NCBI GenBank assembly: GCA_947184155.2
Contig: CAMXCT020006468.1
Coordinates: 155,336 to 219,335, forward strand
Source of the DNA: Cladocopium goreaui
Taxonomy: Eukaryota; Sar; Dinophyceae; Suessiales; Symbiodiniaceae
DNA length: 64,000 nt
Direction of reading: 5' to 3'
Both the position numbers and the translations under genes were made by a program. A model generated the notes under the pieces. That model saw nothing but the letters and a program-made list of their open reading frames with translations, had not been told where the DNA came from and ran no database searches. Position 1 is the first letter of the stretch. Every line of letters starts with the position of its first letter. Of the stretch, positions 49,701-62,690 are shown piece after piece.

Positions 49701-51340
49701 GCCGACGCAGCCCTACATGGGTTGCTTGTCTTTGACCATCTGGCAGTGTGATTGCATTTTTGGATGAATCGATTGGAGGAAAGATGGCCATCTTTGTCTG
49801 CAGTCTCTGTATTTTTTCAACCAGCAGAAGTCCAACTGTGCATTGCCGCTGGATCCCGATGATTTTTCAGCAACATAGCCTGGATCTCAGCTTAGGCCCA
49901 CCTGGAATGCAAGTTGGGCGGAGACCTCAGTGGATTCAAAACATTCAAACAGGGATGGTTCGGCCCCCTTTAGCCTTTTGCATACCCAAGGCTGGGTGGT
50001 CAGTCTCGCCGACCCAAGTTGGCAAAGTGGGGATCTTTTCAATTCTGCTCGGATTTCCTGGCTGCATCCCATTGCAATGAAAAACCAGACCCCAGGAGGT
50101 GATTTTCGCTTTGCCCAGTGTTTACCTAACATGTACATTTTGGTGATTTTTGGTCATCACCTGGTATTCAGCCAAAATCCCAAGTTGATGTTTCATATTG
50201 TTTCATTAGATAAAACCCCTCATGTTTCATTAGTTTACCACAAAGTTGTGGCTTCATTGCCAGGCGCATGGGTCCTACGCAGATTTCGCCAGGCACAAGC
50301 ACCAAGTGGCTGGGCACTTGGCGTTGTTGGATTAGTTCCTGGGACGGCACGGAAAAAAACGGCGCACACGGCGCACACGGCGCACTAGGCAGGGGGGAGC
50401 TCAGTCCATATCTCAGCTGAACCTTGCCAGCTTGCCAGCTTGCCAGCTTGCCATGTGGAGGAACCTATAGGCGTCTTGCTGAAGCAGCACATTTGCAGCG
50501 TTGCATACATCTCAGGATCGCAGTTTGAGCTGTTTCTGCAAGGTTTGACCCGACTTTCCCGAAACCGGCTGGCCAGAAGGAAAGTTGGGGTCTCAACCAA
50601 TTTATGAGATCAACGTGCATTGTACAGGTAGATCATGGTAGATTGGTAGATCATTTGCCATTCACTTGCCGAATGCCCCAGGGATGGATTGTATTGGGTG
50701 ATAGATCTTCATGCTTGAGATGTCGATGGCAGCGCTGCAACAAATCAGGCTTTGTGATGTCGGAGCCAGAGATAGAAGAAAGAGATTGCCGCCTGGTGCA
50801 ATTTTGCAAATTTCATGGTTGCTTGTTGCCCCCTTCCAGACCAAACGGCGGGGGCAGCGCGAAGGAAAGCAATCTTTGATAAAGCACTGCCTACCTTGTT
50901 TGGTAAGATCATGTCCTTGCTAACTCGCCCTTTCGCATGCCATAAAAAAAAATGCATCAGTTTTGACAGCTCTGACAACCGAAGAACACTGCTTTCTTTG
51001 CGGTGTTTGTGTTCAGCAAAGTTCTGATCGTTGAACGAATCCGATTCTTTTGAAGTCACTGCGGCATGACTGCCAGAGGACCATAAACTGTCCTGGGCCA
51101 CCCGTTTTTTTTCCGAGTTAGACTTTCAGCCGGGTCTTGGGGTCTCTCATGGCAGGTTGCAGCGGCTACTGTTGCCGCTGGATCAGTGATCATTTGGTGC
51201 GGATGCCTTTGAATTCACGAAGGGATTTGCTGATGTTCTTACCTCATCGAAAATTGCAAGCCGCAAAAGCAGCTGAAGTACTTTCTGAGGGCTCGGTGCC
51301 AGCATTTTCCAAAACTGAAATGCGAATGGAATGGTTTTTT
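49701..51340. other. no confident gene
   Basis: One plus-strand segment near 49815-49882 (LYFFNQQKSNCALPLDPDDF, then a stop) could be a terminal exon. Otherwise only short frames. Short tandem repeats lie at 50356-50386 (GGCGCACAC) and 50425-50455 (CAGCTTGC). Confidence 0.35.
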
Positions 51341-51350
51341 TGATGTTTTT

Positions 51351-52008
51351 TTGCTGGCCATCCCAAGTCATCTTAGCCAGGCCAAGCTGGGCTTGTTGCT
51401 GGTGGCCTTGGGTGTCTTCGTGCTGACTGTCTTGGAACGAGCGCCCAGGGGACCTGGAACCCGGAGGAACCCGGAGGAACCTGGTTCGCGAACCCCAATG
51501 ACCACCAGCCACTGGCTCGAGCGCCTAGGCCTTGGTCGCCGGACTCAACACCTTGTCATCCAATGCGCCGCTTGGATGATAGCAGACAGCTTGTGATAGC
51601 GACAGCATGTTGATAGGGTGCATCAACGTGATCCAATATGTGTACCACTACATGAGATTCTGTTTCGTATGATCATTTTACAACAAAAGTCACCATCTTG
51701 ACCATCTTGATGGAAGAGCAAATTGTGCACATCTTTTTGCAGCCACAGTTACACAGTTCTCTTAGGTTTTTCTACTACTCAAAGTTTGCATGGGAACAAT
51801 GGTTTCCCAGCTTCTTCGTCATCATGGCCTGAGTCTCAGTCATTCAGCGCTTGCACCAGCAATCACCAGCAATGCCTGACACCAGCAGGCAGCCTGACTG
51901 GCCCAGGTGGTGCTGATGTTGCTGAGCCTCGTAGCGATGGCCACGGTCTTCTTTGCTGGTTTCATCAGTGGCCTGTTGCGCAATGTGCTGTGGTTTCACC
52001 AGGGATGG
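51351..52008 (+). CDS. possible membrane-protein exons
   Basis: After CAG near 51378 the plus strand encodes LGLLLVALGVFVLTVLERA, a clear transmembrane helix followed by a basic Pro/Arg-rich stretch. Near 51900-52005 another frame encodes VVLMLLSLVAMATVFFAGF and SGLLRNVLWFHQGW, a second helix, ending at a TAG. Both may belong to one small membrane protein. No family recognised. Confidence 0.4.
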
Positions 52009-53186
52009 TAGCGGAGGATGGAGGAATCTGTCAGCTTTGTGAAATTTCTCCGTAGAACTGATCAATGTCCTGAAACGCTGCACAGAAGGCTGCACAGAAA
52101 GCACTGCACCAGTTCCAATAGGAGTTTTGCCCAAATTTTTTGGAGTCCAGTGACATTATCCAAACATGTAGCCGTACCAGCTTCATTCCACCAGGACATA
52201 CATCGGGCCTTGTTCTTATCTTTGGATAAGTGTCAAAACATAGCCCAATATTGAAAAATCTAGTACTGTTGTCCTGGCCCAGTCATAACACGAAAAGGCC
52301 TTCTCAATCATGAAACCTGAAGCATAGCCTAGGTTTCGTGGAGAAGAGGCGCCACTTGTGTCATGGGCCTGTGAATCACGAGCTAACCCATGGCATTGAG
52401 CTTGTTGAGCCTGTAGCCTTTCAGATTGTGTTAGGGCTCTGGTCCGAGCGTTCTACATCTCTACTCTGACTCTGGGCGCCATCATGTTGAGCTTAGCTTT
52501 GCCAGAGCCTGAGATCTATATTGGCAGGGCAGCAATATCAGCAATCGCTGGAATCGCTGGTCATCATTGACTGAAGAGCCTTGGGATACCAAAGGGGGAT
52601 GAATGAACAATAATGAACATCCATATTTGCTGCTGTTCGGGTTTCCCCAGGTTTTGACACATCCCCAGGGGGCCGTAAAAAAATGAGGTTTTGCTGGCTT
52701 TATGGCAACAGGGCAAAGCCCTACGTCATTCGAGCTGGAAACTTGCTTTGCCAGGAGCCAGAGAGAGTTTTTTTCATCCCAAAACTTGATAAAACTTAAG
52801 TGTCAAAGCACGCTTCGTCCTTATACTCATTACTTTACTGACTTTACTATCTTTACTTCGAATGGTCGTGAAGAAGGCATATTCCACAGTCTGTGACAAG
52901 GAGAAAGTGTGAAAGAAGTTAATTAAAGAAGTTAATTAAAGAAGTTCTCCAAACCAAATGGTGATCAGAGAAGTACAACATTTTCAGCACATTTATGCAA
53001 GTGATGTATAGATGGGTGAATTGGGGTTTGCCCAAATTTGAGATTGAAATCATTTCTTGTGTTCAGATACGTTTAGCTCTTTCCAGGACCCAAAGATTTG
53101 GCACTGCAGTGTCCAGAACCTGGCTGTGTGATGTCCTTGTGCGGCCATGGAAGAACTGTAGTTGTGATTAGTTGTGATGATTCGGG

Positions 53187-53272
53187 GGGCGGTGCTGAAC
53201 CAGAAGCTTGTGGCAGAGGGTCATTTCAATGTTTTGGATGATGCTTCTACAATTCCAAAACATGTTGTTTGT
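53187..53272 (+). CDS. possible exon
   Basis: The plus strand reads LNQKLVAEGHFNVLDDASTI then PKHVVCT before a GTATCC donor. The composition is coding-like. It probably belongs to the same gene as the terminal exon at 53600. Confidence 0.4.
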
Positions 53273-53599
53273 ACAGTATCCATCAGAGTGTACACCCTGC
53301 AGACGAGCATTTCGAGGCTACGTAGGACTCAGTAGGACTCACGAACTTATTGCATTCCAGTCATTTCCTGTCACAACATGCTGGCACTCGCAGCATGGTC
53401 TCAAGAATGACATCCTCAGGGCAGCTCTCTGCGGACCTTGACGGAGAAGAACAAGACGGAAGGGTGCGCCAGCATTGAACGATGAATAAAGTCCTCCTTT
53501 GAAGATGACGGGGCTGATTGCTTCTTGTAATGTTGCATTATGTTGCATTACAGTCTCTGGCTCACATAAATTGAGGGGTTCCAAGTTCATTCCAGAGAG

Positions 53600-53755
53600 C
53601 AGAAGTTTTGCAGAGACAGAGACTCCCTTTTGACAAACTTCAAGCTGACCAGGCGGCTACCAGAATTCGAAGTGATCGAGGCAGCTTCAGACCTCCTGGA
53701 GTTCCTTCGGGCAGCTTTAAAGCAGAATTCTAATCCAGCTGATTGGGACCTTTGA
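53600..53755 (+). CDS. terminal exon of an unidentified gene
   Basis: One frame reads RDRDSLLTNFKLTRRLPEF then EVIEAASDLLEFLRAALK and ends NPADWDL at a TGA (53753-53755). The amphipathic helix and clean stop suggest a real C-terminus. No domain recognised. Confidence 0.5.
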   Translation, partial: QKFCRDRDSLLTNFKLTRRLPEFEVIEAASDLLEFLRAALKQNSNPADWDL

Positions 53756-54952
53756 AGCACCCCCGCAATTTGTGAATTCATATAGGCTCTATCCTTGCAT
53801 TATGTCTATCCCAGGCAGTATTTTAGCAGAAGGTGCTGAGCTGGTTGCTCTCGCTCAAATGACTTGACTGGTGTTCATATGGTTTTAGTACCATGACTTG
53901 CTAGCCAGCAACTGTGTAAAGCTTCTCAACCACCGTTGGATCTTGCATCTACAGTACGTTCAAATTTCACCTTTTTGTGATTTCATTTGGCAAGACATGA
54001 TGCAGGGCAAGGCCGAAGTCCCGATCACCAAAACAATGGCAATCCAAATTTGACCAGGGAACGATGTAGCAAAGAAAGAGAGACTGTAAACCACATGCAG
54101 TGCAGACAAGGTTGCAAGCCAGATCTTGGAGATCGTTGGTAGATATTGGTACCCTGGTTCTTGTCAGACCACTGTAACATGTGCCATTCTTTAAACCCGC
54201 TTCTCTGACTGGGAGGAGAAGCGTTTCCATCCAGGACCAGATTTAGTTCAGGGATGTTCAGGGAATACCGGAGGAAAGCTGAAGGACTTTGGACCAGACA
54301 TGCCACACCAGATGGGGATGTCTGCTTGGAATCCACATTGAATGCTGGGAAGATCTGGGAAGGTGAATCGGCAGTGAGACCATGATGTCCATAAAAATCC
54401 TGCTGTTCATGTGCCCAATCAAGAGAGGTCTTCATATCATCGCTTGTTTCGCAAAGTGTGGCAAGGATTCTGTGACCATGTCACATATGAAATACATATC
54501 ATACAGTCTCTTCTCTTCAAACATCAAACCTTTCGTGGCCGCACAGTCTCAAGAATCGAATTCGCCGGGCGGGTAGTGAACCACTGGCCGTCGCGACCGT
54601 CGCGGGCGTACAGAGCCGGATGGCTTCAGCGTCGTCAGCGTCAGCGTCCCATGACACATCCCAAGCCTCCCAAGCACCTGGTGCCAGTGGAGCCAGTGGA
54701 GCCAGTGAAGCCAGTGGACCATGGGCCTTGGCGTTGACCAGTGCCCTTGACTGGGCCAAGGAGCCAAGAGAAGCTGAATCAGCGCAGCGGACACCGCCGA
54801 GGTCGAGTCGAAAGAGACGTCGTTACTTGACGTTGTGATTCTAGTCTAGTGATGAACTGGAATGAAGTGGCACAGTTCACACATTTTACACAGTTCACAC
54901 ATTTCACACATCACTTTAGTCTTCAAATGTCTTCAAACTTTCTGACTTTCAA

Positions 54953-55290
54953 GGTGATGAGCCTGTAGGCCATTACGATGTTTTGGGCATTGCTCGCGCA
55001 GCAAGCAACGTGGAAATTCGTGTGGCATATCGCAAGGGAGCATTGCAAACGCATCCAGACACTCGGCACCTTTGAGTCGGAATTGACTTGAAAGAGCCTT
55101 CGGGCTGCTTTCACATCCTATGAGGATAGCATAGGATAGCTAGTCAGCTAAGCATGTTGGAAAGCATGCTTACGGCACGTGCGATAGACGTTTCGCTGAG
55201 GATAAAGGTGGAGACCCAGAGGAGTTCAAAAAGCTCGTGGCCGCCTTCGAAGTCCTCTCTGATCTCAAGAAACGAGGAGATTTACACTGA
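54953..55290 (+). CDS. DnaJ/J-domain protein, two J-domain exons
   Basis: Exon about 54953-55067 follows TTTCAAG and encodes EPVGHYDVLGIARAASNVEI then AYRKGALQTHPD, i.e. helices I-II and the HPD motif that stimulates Hsp70 ATPase. About 55185-55290 encodes KGGDPEEFKKLVAAFEVLSD and LKKRGDL, the third helix (feAfevLsD...R) of the same domain, ending at TGA or spliced on. The intervening 120 bp is an intron. A following frame (DYDQVLQQTASRD) near 55440-55518, after TTCGCAG, is a likely next exon. J-domain co-chaperones are numerous in dinoflagellates; the client is unknown. Confidence 0.72.
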
Positions 55291-55438
55291 AGGGGTCGTC
55301 ATGCTTCAGATGCTTCAGGTGATCCCAACTTGATTGGGCAACACAAGATGCTTGGTTGAGACATTTCAAAGATTTTCAAAGTTTCATAGAACAAGGTTGC
55401 CAAGGGTTTGAGCTTCGCACAGTTTTTTTTTTTCGCAG

Positions 55439-55635
55439 GAGACTACGACCAAGTGCTGCAGCAGACAGCTAGCCGGGATGGCTTGGGTGCCAGCCAGTCA
55501 CAAGCTGAGGTCCACCAGGTGGGTCCCAGTAGATCCAAAGTCCTTCAGGGTGAAGAATCTCAGCTGCAGCAGCTGCAGCAGCTGCAGCTGCAGACTGGAT
55601 CGGATCAGGATCAGATGATATCAGGTGGGAGCTGA
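55439..55635 (+). CDS. possible third exon of the J-domain gene, Gln-rich
   Basis: Starts after a pyrimidine tract and GCAG. It reads DYDQVLQQTASRDGLGASQS and continues to a GTGGGT donor at about 55520, or stays open to 55635 through a CAGCTG repeat that encodes Gln-Leu runs. Assigned to the J-domain gene by position only. Confidence 0.4.
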
Positions 55636-55639
55636 CTTA

Positions 55640-57700
55640 AGCAGAACTACCATGACAACCTCAGTGAAAAATTTGGGAAACGGTTTTCCATGCCACTGGA
55701 ATCACAGGAAGTGAAGATTTTCAGAGAGAAAGGATGGGGCTAAAGGTGATGGTGATGTTGGATGTGCCATGCTGAACTTTCCAATGCTCCGAACCCATCC
55801 GAACCCGAGGCACGTATCATGGAACTGGACTTGATCTCCACAGCACTGAAGCAGGGCTCGAACGCTTGGGCTTCATCGCTGGAGGCTCCTGCACGAGCAT
55901 CTATATCATCTATGATTTGTAGTAGACTTCATGTCATGTCATGTTAGCTTCGTGAACATTGGCCACAGCAGTAGTGAGCGATCAGAAATGCTGCAGAACT
56001 CAGGTTGCGAGCTCAGAAGTTCTCCAAATGTTGGCTGCCCAACTGGCACCCAACAGCAGGAAGAAGGTGCCAGCTGAGGCAGCTGAGGCCGGGCAGGGCT
56101 TGATGCAGATCTGAATTTCCTGTAGATCTGTAGATGGTTCTAAACATTTCAAGCATTTCAAGCCTCAGAATTTGATAAATTTGAAGGGCCGGATTCTGAT
56201 TCTTTGGATGGGATTGCTGTGAGTTTCTGGAACAGTGTTTTCAGCCTATGCTCAGGATGATGTGGAAGGACCTCCGCGGAAAGTAGAAGCTCCAGAGGGT
56301 CTACCACCAGGCAGAGCTTACTGAGGGATGCTGTGATGCCCAAATCCTGTCAGTGATGCTGGTGCTCATCTTATACCTGACGCAGTGTGAGTTCAGGCTG
56401 GGAATGCTTTGAGCAGACCTACAAGTCAGGTTGGAGCCACACTTGTGGTGCTTAGTGTTGCTGCACGTCGACTGCATGTTGCAAGATCAATTGGAATACC
56501 TTTCAGCTATGAAGAGACCTGTTAGATCCTGGCAATTCTGGTTCATTTAGCATGCACTTTTTCTTTGATTTCAATCCAATGAGACAGCTGCAGGAGTGCT
56601 GAAGGGCAGAAAGTACTATCGCTTTGCGAGTCCTTGGGGTGCAAAGGGCTTTATGTCGCTTTGGCGAGACACGTCGCAGATTCACAAGACATGCGTATGA
56701 ATTGTTGGTATTTGTTGGTGGCTAAATGGGGGAGCATTGACCACTCATTGAAATTCAGATTTGAGCTATCCCTCAGGATGCCCTGATCTAGACCACGATA
56801 CACCACGATACACCAACTTTTCCCGCAAGTGCCACCAGCTTCCAGCAGCTTCCACCAGCTCCACAGCTGAGGTCCGTGAAGGCGGCTGTCCGCGCGGATG
56901 CGGAGCACCACGGCCACGATGGCCTGGAGGCGGCGCGGCGCTGGGAGGCGCGGAAGGCCGAGAAGGCGCCGAGCGCAGCCCGCCCTGAAAGCATCCGCAC
57001 CGAGCAGAGGAGTCACTGGGCGAAGCTTCAGTCCGAATCCGTGGGATCCGTGGGATCCGTGGGATCCGTTGGATCTTGGTTGATTTTGTTGGGACTCTGC
57101 AGAATCTTTGGGAAACCATTGGGCCCTTCCAAAAATCAACCATTGGGAATCAGATGGGAATCAACCAATGGTGAGTTGGGAATCTAAAGATTTTTGACAA
57201 ACTGAGAACTCACCATTGGGCCCTTCCTTTAAAAGCGTGGCAGACTGGGGTGTTGAGTGGTGATGTTCGGCAAGGCGGCCGACTTGTGAGGTGTCTATGC
57301 AGCTCGTGCCAGCAATGGTGTTGTGAGGCACGCGGGTTGACATGATGATCATGATTTCACCAGAGTCACTATAGAGATCCAGTCACAAAAAATTGGGGTA
57401 AGGTTTCAAGGGAAAGCTGTGGAGAGCCTCGCAGCTGAAGGTACTTCGTCCAACTGAGCTACAGCTCTTTCACCATCAGGACAGGCCGCACTCTGGTCTT
57501 GGCCAAAGCCATCGATTGGCACATTGCGTTGACTCAGGCAGGACCCGACAGGGCCATTCTAAAGCAACATAAAGCAACTAAGATTCTGTCGGAGCTAGAC
57601 TGATCAGATTCCACAATGCGGCCCCAACAGGCAAGCAAATGGAGAGCCACATCCAATTTTTAGTTCAGTATTCTCCAAGAGATATATATGTATTAGTCGT
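55640..57700. other. gene-poor stretch with short GC-rich frames
   Basis: Open frames on both strands around 56761-57187 come from GC-rich sequence with GGGATCCGT triplication (57045-57080). A tRNA-like half (minus strand, about 57446-57476) has a TAGCTCAGTTGG A-box but no T-arm. No gene assigned. Confidence 0.4.
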
Positions 57701-58005
57701 ATTGTTGTGTTTCACCTCAGAATTTTCCATTTTTTGTTGATTTTTGCATCTTCAATGAATCATCTTCAATTTGTGCATTTGCCTCAATGCATCTCCGTGC
57801 CACATCCCAAACCCCCCTGGATTACTCTGACATCCTCGGATCAGACAGTGGCAGCCGCCTCTGCGCGTCTACGGAACGAAACAAGATCCAACCCGATGCC
57901 CCTGACAACCACGGAGCTGAAAAAACTGCTGCAGCAACTTGGCTGTCGATTTTTCCCAGAAGCATCTCCGATGCTTGGGTTCTCGTTTAGCTTACTTTGC
58001 CACGG

Positions 58006-58720
58006 GGGGAGCGATACGGACGCGACGACATGGTGGACGGATGGGAAACCGTGGGAAATAGCTTGGGGAGAGCTCCGTTGGGAGGAAGCCACATAGTGGA
58101 AAGCAGAGCTGTTGGCACGGGTTTTCACAAATTCCATCAATGCGATTGTCCCGAAAAACTGCGCGCCCAAGACTTTTCAAGTGGTTTGCAAACGTTGGGC
58201 GAGGCGACATGTATAGCTGCGTTGGCAGGGAGCGACACCAAAAAATGCACAGCTGTTGGCACGGGTTTTTCAGGACAAATTTCATCACTACCTTTGTCCC
58301 GAAAAACTGTGCGCCCAAGACCAGCCAAAGTTTCCAAACCGGGCCATGGGACATGCATAGCTTCGTTGGCAGGGAGCAAGACTAAAAGAGCAGAGCTGTT
58401 GGCACGGATTTTTCACGACAAATTCCATCAACGTGATTGTCCCGAAAAACTGGTGTCAAAGACTTCCCAAACGGTGTCTAAACGCTGGGCAAAGGATAAA
58501 GGGACATGCCAGACATGCATGGGAAAAAGTTCCTTGCTGGAGGGGTTTTCATATTGCACGGCGTTCTGTCCGTCGATGCTTGGTTTTCGCTCCCTTGGCA
58601 GCGAAGCAAACTAAACGAGAACCCAAGCATAGGATATGCATCAGCGTGAACGGACAGGTGGGGAAATAGCTTGGGAAGAGCTCTGCTGGGAGGGAGCGGC
58701 GCTGAAAATGCGGAGCTGTT
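58006..58720 (+). repeat. three 144-bp tandem repeats between flanking copies of a shared segment
   Basis: Units start at AGCTGTTGGCACGG near 58107, 58251 and 58395, exactly 144 bp apart, each with TTGTCCCGAAAAACTG and GCTTCGTTGGCAGGGAG-like segments. A segment GGGAAATAGCTTGGG followed by GAGCTC occurs before (about 58049) and after (about 58660) the array. Because 144 is divisible by three, one plus frame (57997-58614) stays open and encodes a 48-residue repeat; whether it is translated is unknown. Confidence 0.8.
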
Positions 58721-58727
58721 CGCAGGG

Positions 58728-61235
58728 CTTACACAGAGCAGCTTTTACGCAGAGGAGCTTTACACAGAGAAGCTTTACACGGAGGATCTTTTACACAGAG
58801 AAGCTTGTGAACAGGGAAGACTTTACACACAGAGTCTTTTACACAGAGAAAATTTTACACAGGAAAGGTTTTACACAGAGAAGCTTTTACACAGAGAAGT
58901 CTTTATACAGAGTAGTCTTGGCACAGAGAAGCTTGCACACACAGAGGCTTTTACACAGAGAGGCCTTTTACACAGCAGTTTTACACAGAGTAGCTTTTAC
59001 ACGGAAAAGCTTGTACGCGCAGACACAGAGAAGTCTTTACACAGAGGAGCTTTTACACAGAGAAGCTTGTACACACAGTGGAGCTTTTACACACAGCTGC
59101 TTTTATACAAAGAAACTTTTACACAGAGCAGCTTTTACACACAGAAACGTTTACACACAGAGGAGCTTTACACACAGAAGCCTCCACGCACAGAAGCTTT
59201 TACGCAGAGCAGCTTTTACACAGAGAAGTCTTTACACAGAGAAGTCCTGACACAGACAAGCTCGTACACACCGAGGCTTTTACAGAGGGAAGTCTTTTAC
59301 ACAGAGAAGTCTTTACACAGAGGAGCTTTTACACAGAGAAGTCTTTCTTACACAAAGGAGATTTACACACAGAAACTTTTACACACAGACACGATCAGAC
59401 ACGTTTACACACAGGAAGTTTTACACACAGAAGCGTTTACGGCGCACTGAAGCTTTTACACAGAGCGGCTTTTACACAAAAAAGCCTTTACACACAGAAG
59501 TTTTTACACACAGAGGCTTTTGCACAAGGAAGCTTTTACACAGGAAAGCTTTTACACACAGAAGCTTTTACACAGACAGAGAAACTTTTTTCACCGAGAA
59601 GTCTTACACAGAGGGAGCTTTTATGCACAGATAGGTTTGCACAGATAAGTCTTACACAGAGGAGTTTTTGCACACAAAGTTTTTACGCACAAAAATCGTT
59701 TACGCACAGAGGAGCTTCACACACAGAAGCTTTTACACGCAGAAGCTTCTGCACGGGAACGCCTTTACACAGAGAAGCTCTTACACACAGAAGCTTTTAC
59801 ACAGAAGTTTTCACACAAAAAAGCCTTTACACAGAAAAACTTTGACACACAGACGCGTTTACACAGAGGAGTCTTGACACAAGGATGCGTTTACACACAG
59901 AAGCCTTTACGCACAGAAGCTTTTTGCACAGAGTAGCTTTTACACAGAGAAGTCTTTACACAGAGAAGTCTTGACACAGAAAAGCCTGTACACACAGAGG
60001 CTTTTACAGAGAGAAGCCTTTTATACAGAGAAGTCTTGACACAGAGGGGCTTTTACACAGAGAAGTCCCTACACAAGGAGATTTACGCACACAAGCTTTT
60101 ACACACAGACACTTTCCCACACAGAAGGTTTTACAAATAGAGGCTCTTACGGCGCGCAGAAACTTTTACACAGAAGCTTTTGCACAAAAAAGCCTTTACA
60201 CAGAGAAGATTTTACACAATTTTGCACAAGGAAACTTTTACACAGGAAAGCTTTTACACAAAGAAGCTTTTACACACAGAAGCCTTTTACACCGAGAAGT
60301 CTTACACAGAGGAGCTTTTACGCACAGACGCGGTTACACAGAGAAGCGTTTACACACAGAGGAGCTTTTGCACACCGAAGCCTTTTACGCACAGAACCTT
60401 TTGCACAGAGTAGCTTTTACACAGAGAAGTCTTACACAGAGAAGCTTTTACGCACAGACGCGTTTACACAGAGAAGTCTTTACACAGAGGAGCTTTTGCA
60501 CACAGAATCTTTGTACACACAGACGCGTTCACACACAGAAGGTTTTACAAACAGACAACTTCACTACGGCGCACAGGACTTTTACATAGAGCAGCTTTTA
60601 CGCAGCGAAATTTGTACACACAGGGGAGCTTTTATGCACAGAAGTTTTTACACAAATAATTTTTTATACACAGGAGCTTTTGCACACAAAAACTTTTACA
60701 CACAGAAACTTTTACACACAGAAACTTTTACACAAAAGACACCTTTACACAGAGGAGCTTTTACACACAGACGGGTTTACACAGAGGAGTCTTTACACAC
60801 GGGGGGGCTTGCACAGGGAAGCTTTTACACACAGAATCTTTTACATAGAGAAGCTTGCACACACAGGGGCTTTTACACAAAGAAACCTTTTACACAGAAC
60901 AGTTTTTTCACAGAGGAACTTTTACACAAAGGAACTTTTACCCAGAGAAGCTTGCACACTCAGACTTTTATACAGAGAAACTTTTACACAGAGAAACTTT
61001 TACACACAGAAACTTTTACACAAAAAATCCGCAACACAGAGGAGCTTTTACACACAGAAACTTTTAAACAAAAAACCTTTACACAGAGAAATTTTCACCC
61101 ACAAAAGCTTTTACGTACAATTTTTTTTTCACAGAAAACCTTTACACAGAGGAATTTTTATACCAAGAAACTTGTACGCACAGACGCGTTTACACAGTAG
61201 TTTTTACTCATAGAAACTTTTGCACGGAGAAGTCT
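58728..61235 (+). repeat. 2.5-kb tract of a 16-bp repeat (TTTTACACAGAGAAGC)
   Basis: Roughly 150 imperfect copies of TTTTACACAGAGAAGC and variants (TTTACACACAGAAGC, TTTACACAGAGGAGC). With a 16-bp period the plus strand cycles through three frames, giving a 16-residue peptide repeat (FYTEKLLHREAFTQRS), and long stretches are free of stops in each plus frame. No start context, conserved domain or splice signal supports translation. The reverse strand contains TAA in nearly every unit. Confidence 0.9.
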
Positions 61236-62220
61236 TTACCCATCTTTTATCATGTTTCATTTTCATTATCATTCACCATCTGTCATCTTCATATCTTCGT
61301 TTTCATGCTCTTCTGGTCACCTCCCTCCGTCGTTTAGTTTTCATTTCGCACAGTGTTCTGTCCGTCCACGCTCCTAGCTGACACAGCATGCTGTGGTGAA
61401 TTGCAGCCTTTGATACCATCAGTGCGCACGATGTTTCAGTAAAGATCTTACGTCGATTTCTTGCAGAGCACAGCTGCCCACACCACATTTAAAAAAAAAA
61501 CGTGCTGTGCCGTCTTGCTTTTGGGTTCTCTGGCCCACCTTGTTTCTGATATTTCAGAGCAGAATTCAGAAGTTATACATACTTAGACCATGTTATACCA
61601 CTGAGATAGTGACAACACAAGCAAATCAATGTTCCATTGTCTTTTGGTTAGCCACTTTTCTTTTCTGTTGGGGGTTGTCCATGGTGCGGGAAAGTACTGG
61701 CCGTTGCTCAGGTTGGAACCTGAGATTTCTCTAGCTTTTAGGTCCTCCTTTCATTCGAAGCTTGGCGCAGTCTATTCCCCGACGTCACGCGTTTTGGAGA
61801 TGGCAGTCAAAATGTGCCTTGACCACTGGAAAGGGATGGCCAGGGATGGCTTGGAAAACTGGATTTCCAGGTCCAAAATCGGTGAGCATCTCAATATGCC
61901 GGAGCAAAATTGTCTAAAGGGAGCCAATTTCTGCAATCAGTTTCTTTTTTTAATCCGAGCAACAACGCCGCTGGTCAAGTGACAAGATGAAAAGTAGTTG
62001 CAGGTGGATGTGAGTAGGGCAGAAGCAGCACTCAAACACAACTTCTGCTATTTTTGTCACTTTTATGCTCACAACAAAAGACCAGACAGCTCTATTGGAT
62101 CAGCATTGTGACGCTAAGTTGAGTGTGCCAAATCTAAGGCAACAGCGATTTCGGACATTTGTGAAGAGGAGACCTGATTCCCTTTGTTGGAGATATGGAC
62201 ATTGGCCATTCAACTGCATG
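61236..62220. other. no confident gene
   Basis: A plus-strand frame at 61629-61982 includes LGAVYSPTSRVLEMAVKMCL and CLDHWKGMARDGLENWI, which could be exonic, but no domain is recognised. Nothing else supportable. Confidence 0.35.
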
Positions 62221-62221
62221 T

Positions 62222-62690
62222 TAATATATAGATAATTATAGATAATGATAGACTAGATAAATAATGAATAAAATAAATAAATAAATAAGTAAATGAATGA
62301 ATGAATGCATCCATGCATGCATGCATGAATGCATGAATGCATAAATACATAAAGGAATAGATAAATAAATGCATACATAAATACACGAATAACCGAATAC
62401 ATAAATAGATAGATAAATGAATAAATAATAAACATGAATAGAGAAGTAAGTAAATACATAAATGAACAAATTAGTGAATTCAAAAATAGATAGATAGGTA
62501 AATGAATGATAAATAAATACACAAATAAATGCATGAATACATAGATAATTAAATATATGAATATATGAACACATGCATAAATAGATATACATGAATATAT
62601 AAATCAATAATCAAAAAAGTACATGAATAAATCAAATCAAAAAATGAGCACATAAACACATAAATCAATACAGTAATTTATATATGTTGG
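62222..62690. repeat. AAAT/GAAT/CATG tetranucleotide microsatellite
   Basis: About 470 bp of ATAAATAA, ATGAATGA and CATGCATG units. Reverse frames encode Tyr-Leu-Phe-Ile runs only. Confidence 0.93.

Noticed and set aside
49930-50388. 152-residue plus-strand frame
   Set aside because: Ends in a GGCGCACAC repeat and shows no conserved motif; not supported as a gene.
57440-57480. tRNA gene on the minus strand
   Set aside because: An A-box-like TAGCTCAGTTGG half is present, but there is no anticodon stem or T-arm with GGTTCGA; at most a tRNA-derived fragment.
58728-61235. CRISPR-like array
   Set aside because: The units are contiguous 16-mers without unique spacers, in a eukaryotic genome.
62236-62607. 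Minus-strand hydrophobic frame resembling a membrane protein
   Set aside because: Simple AAAT-type repeat translated; hydrophobicity is a composition artefact.
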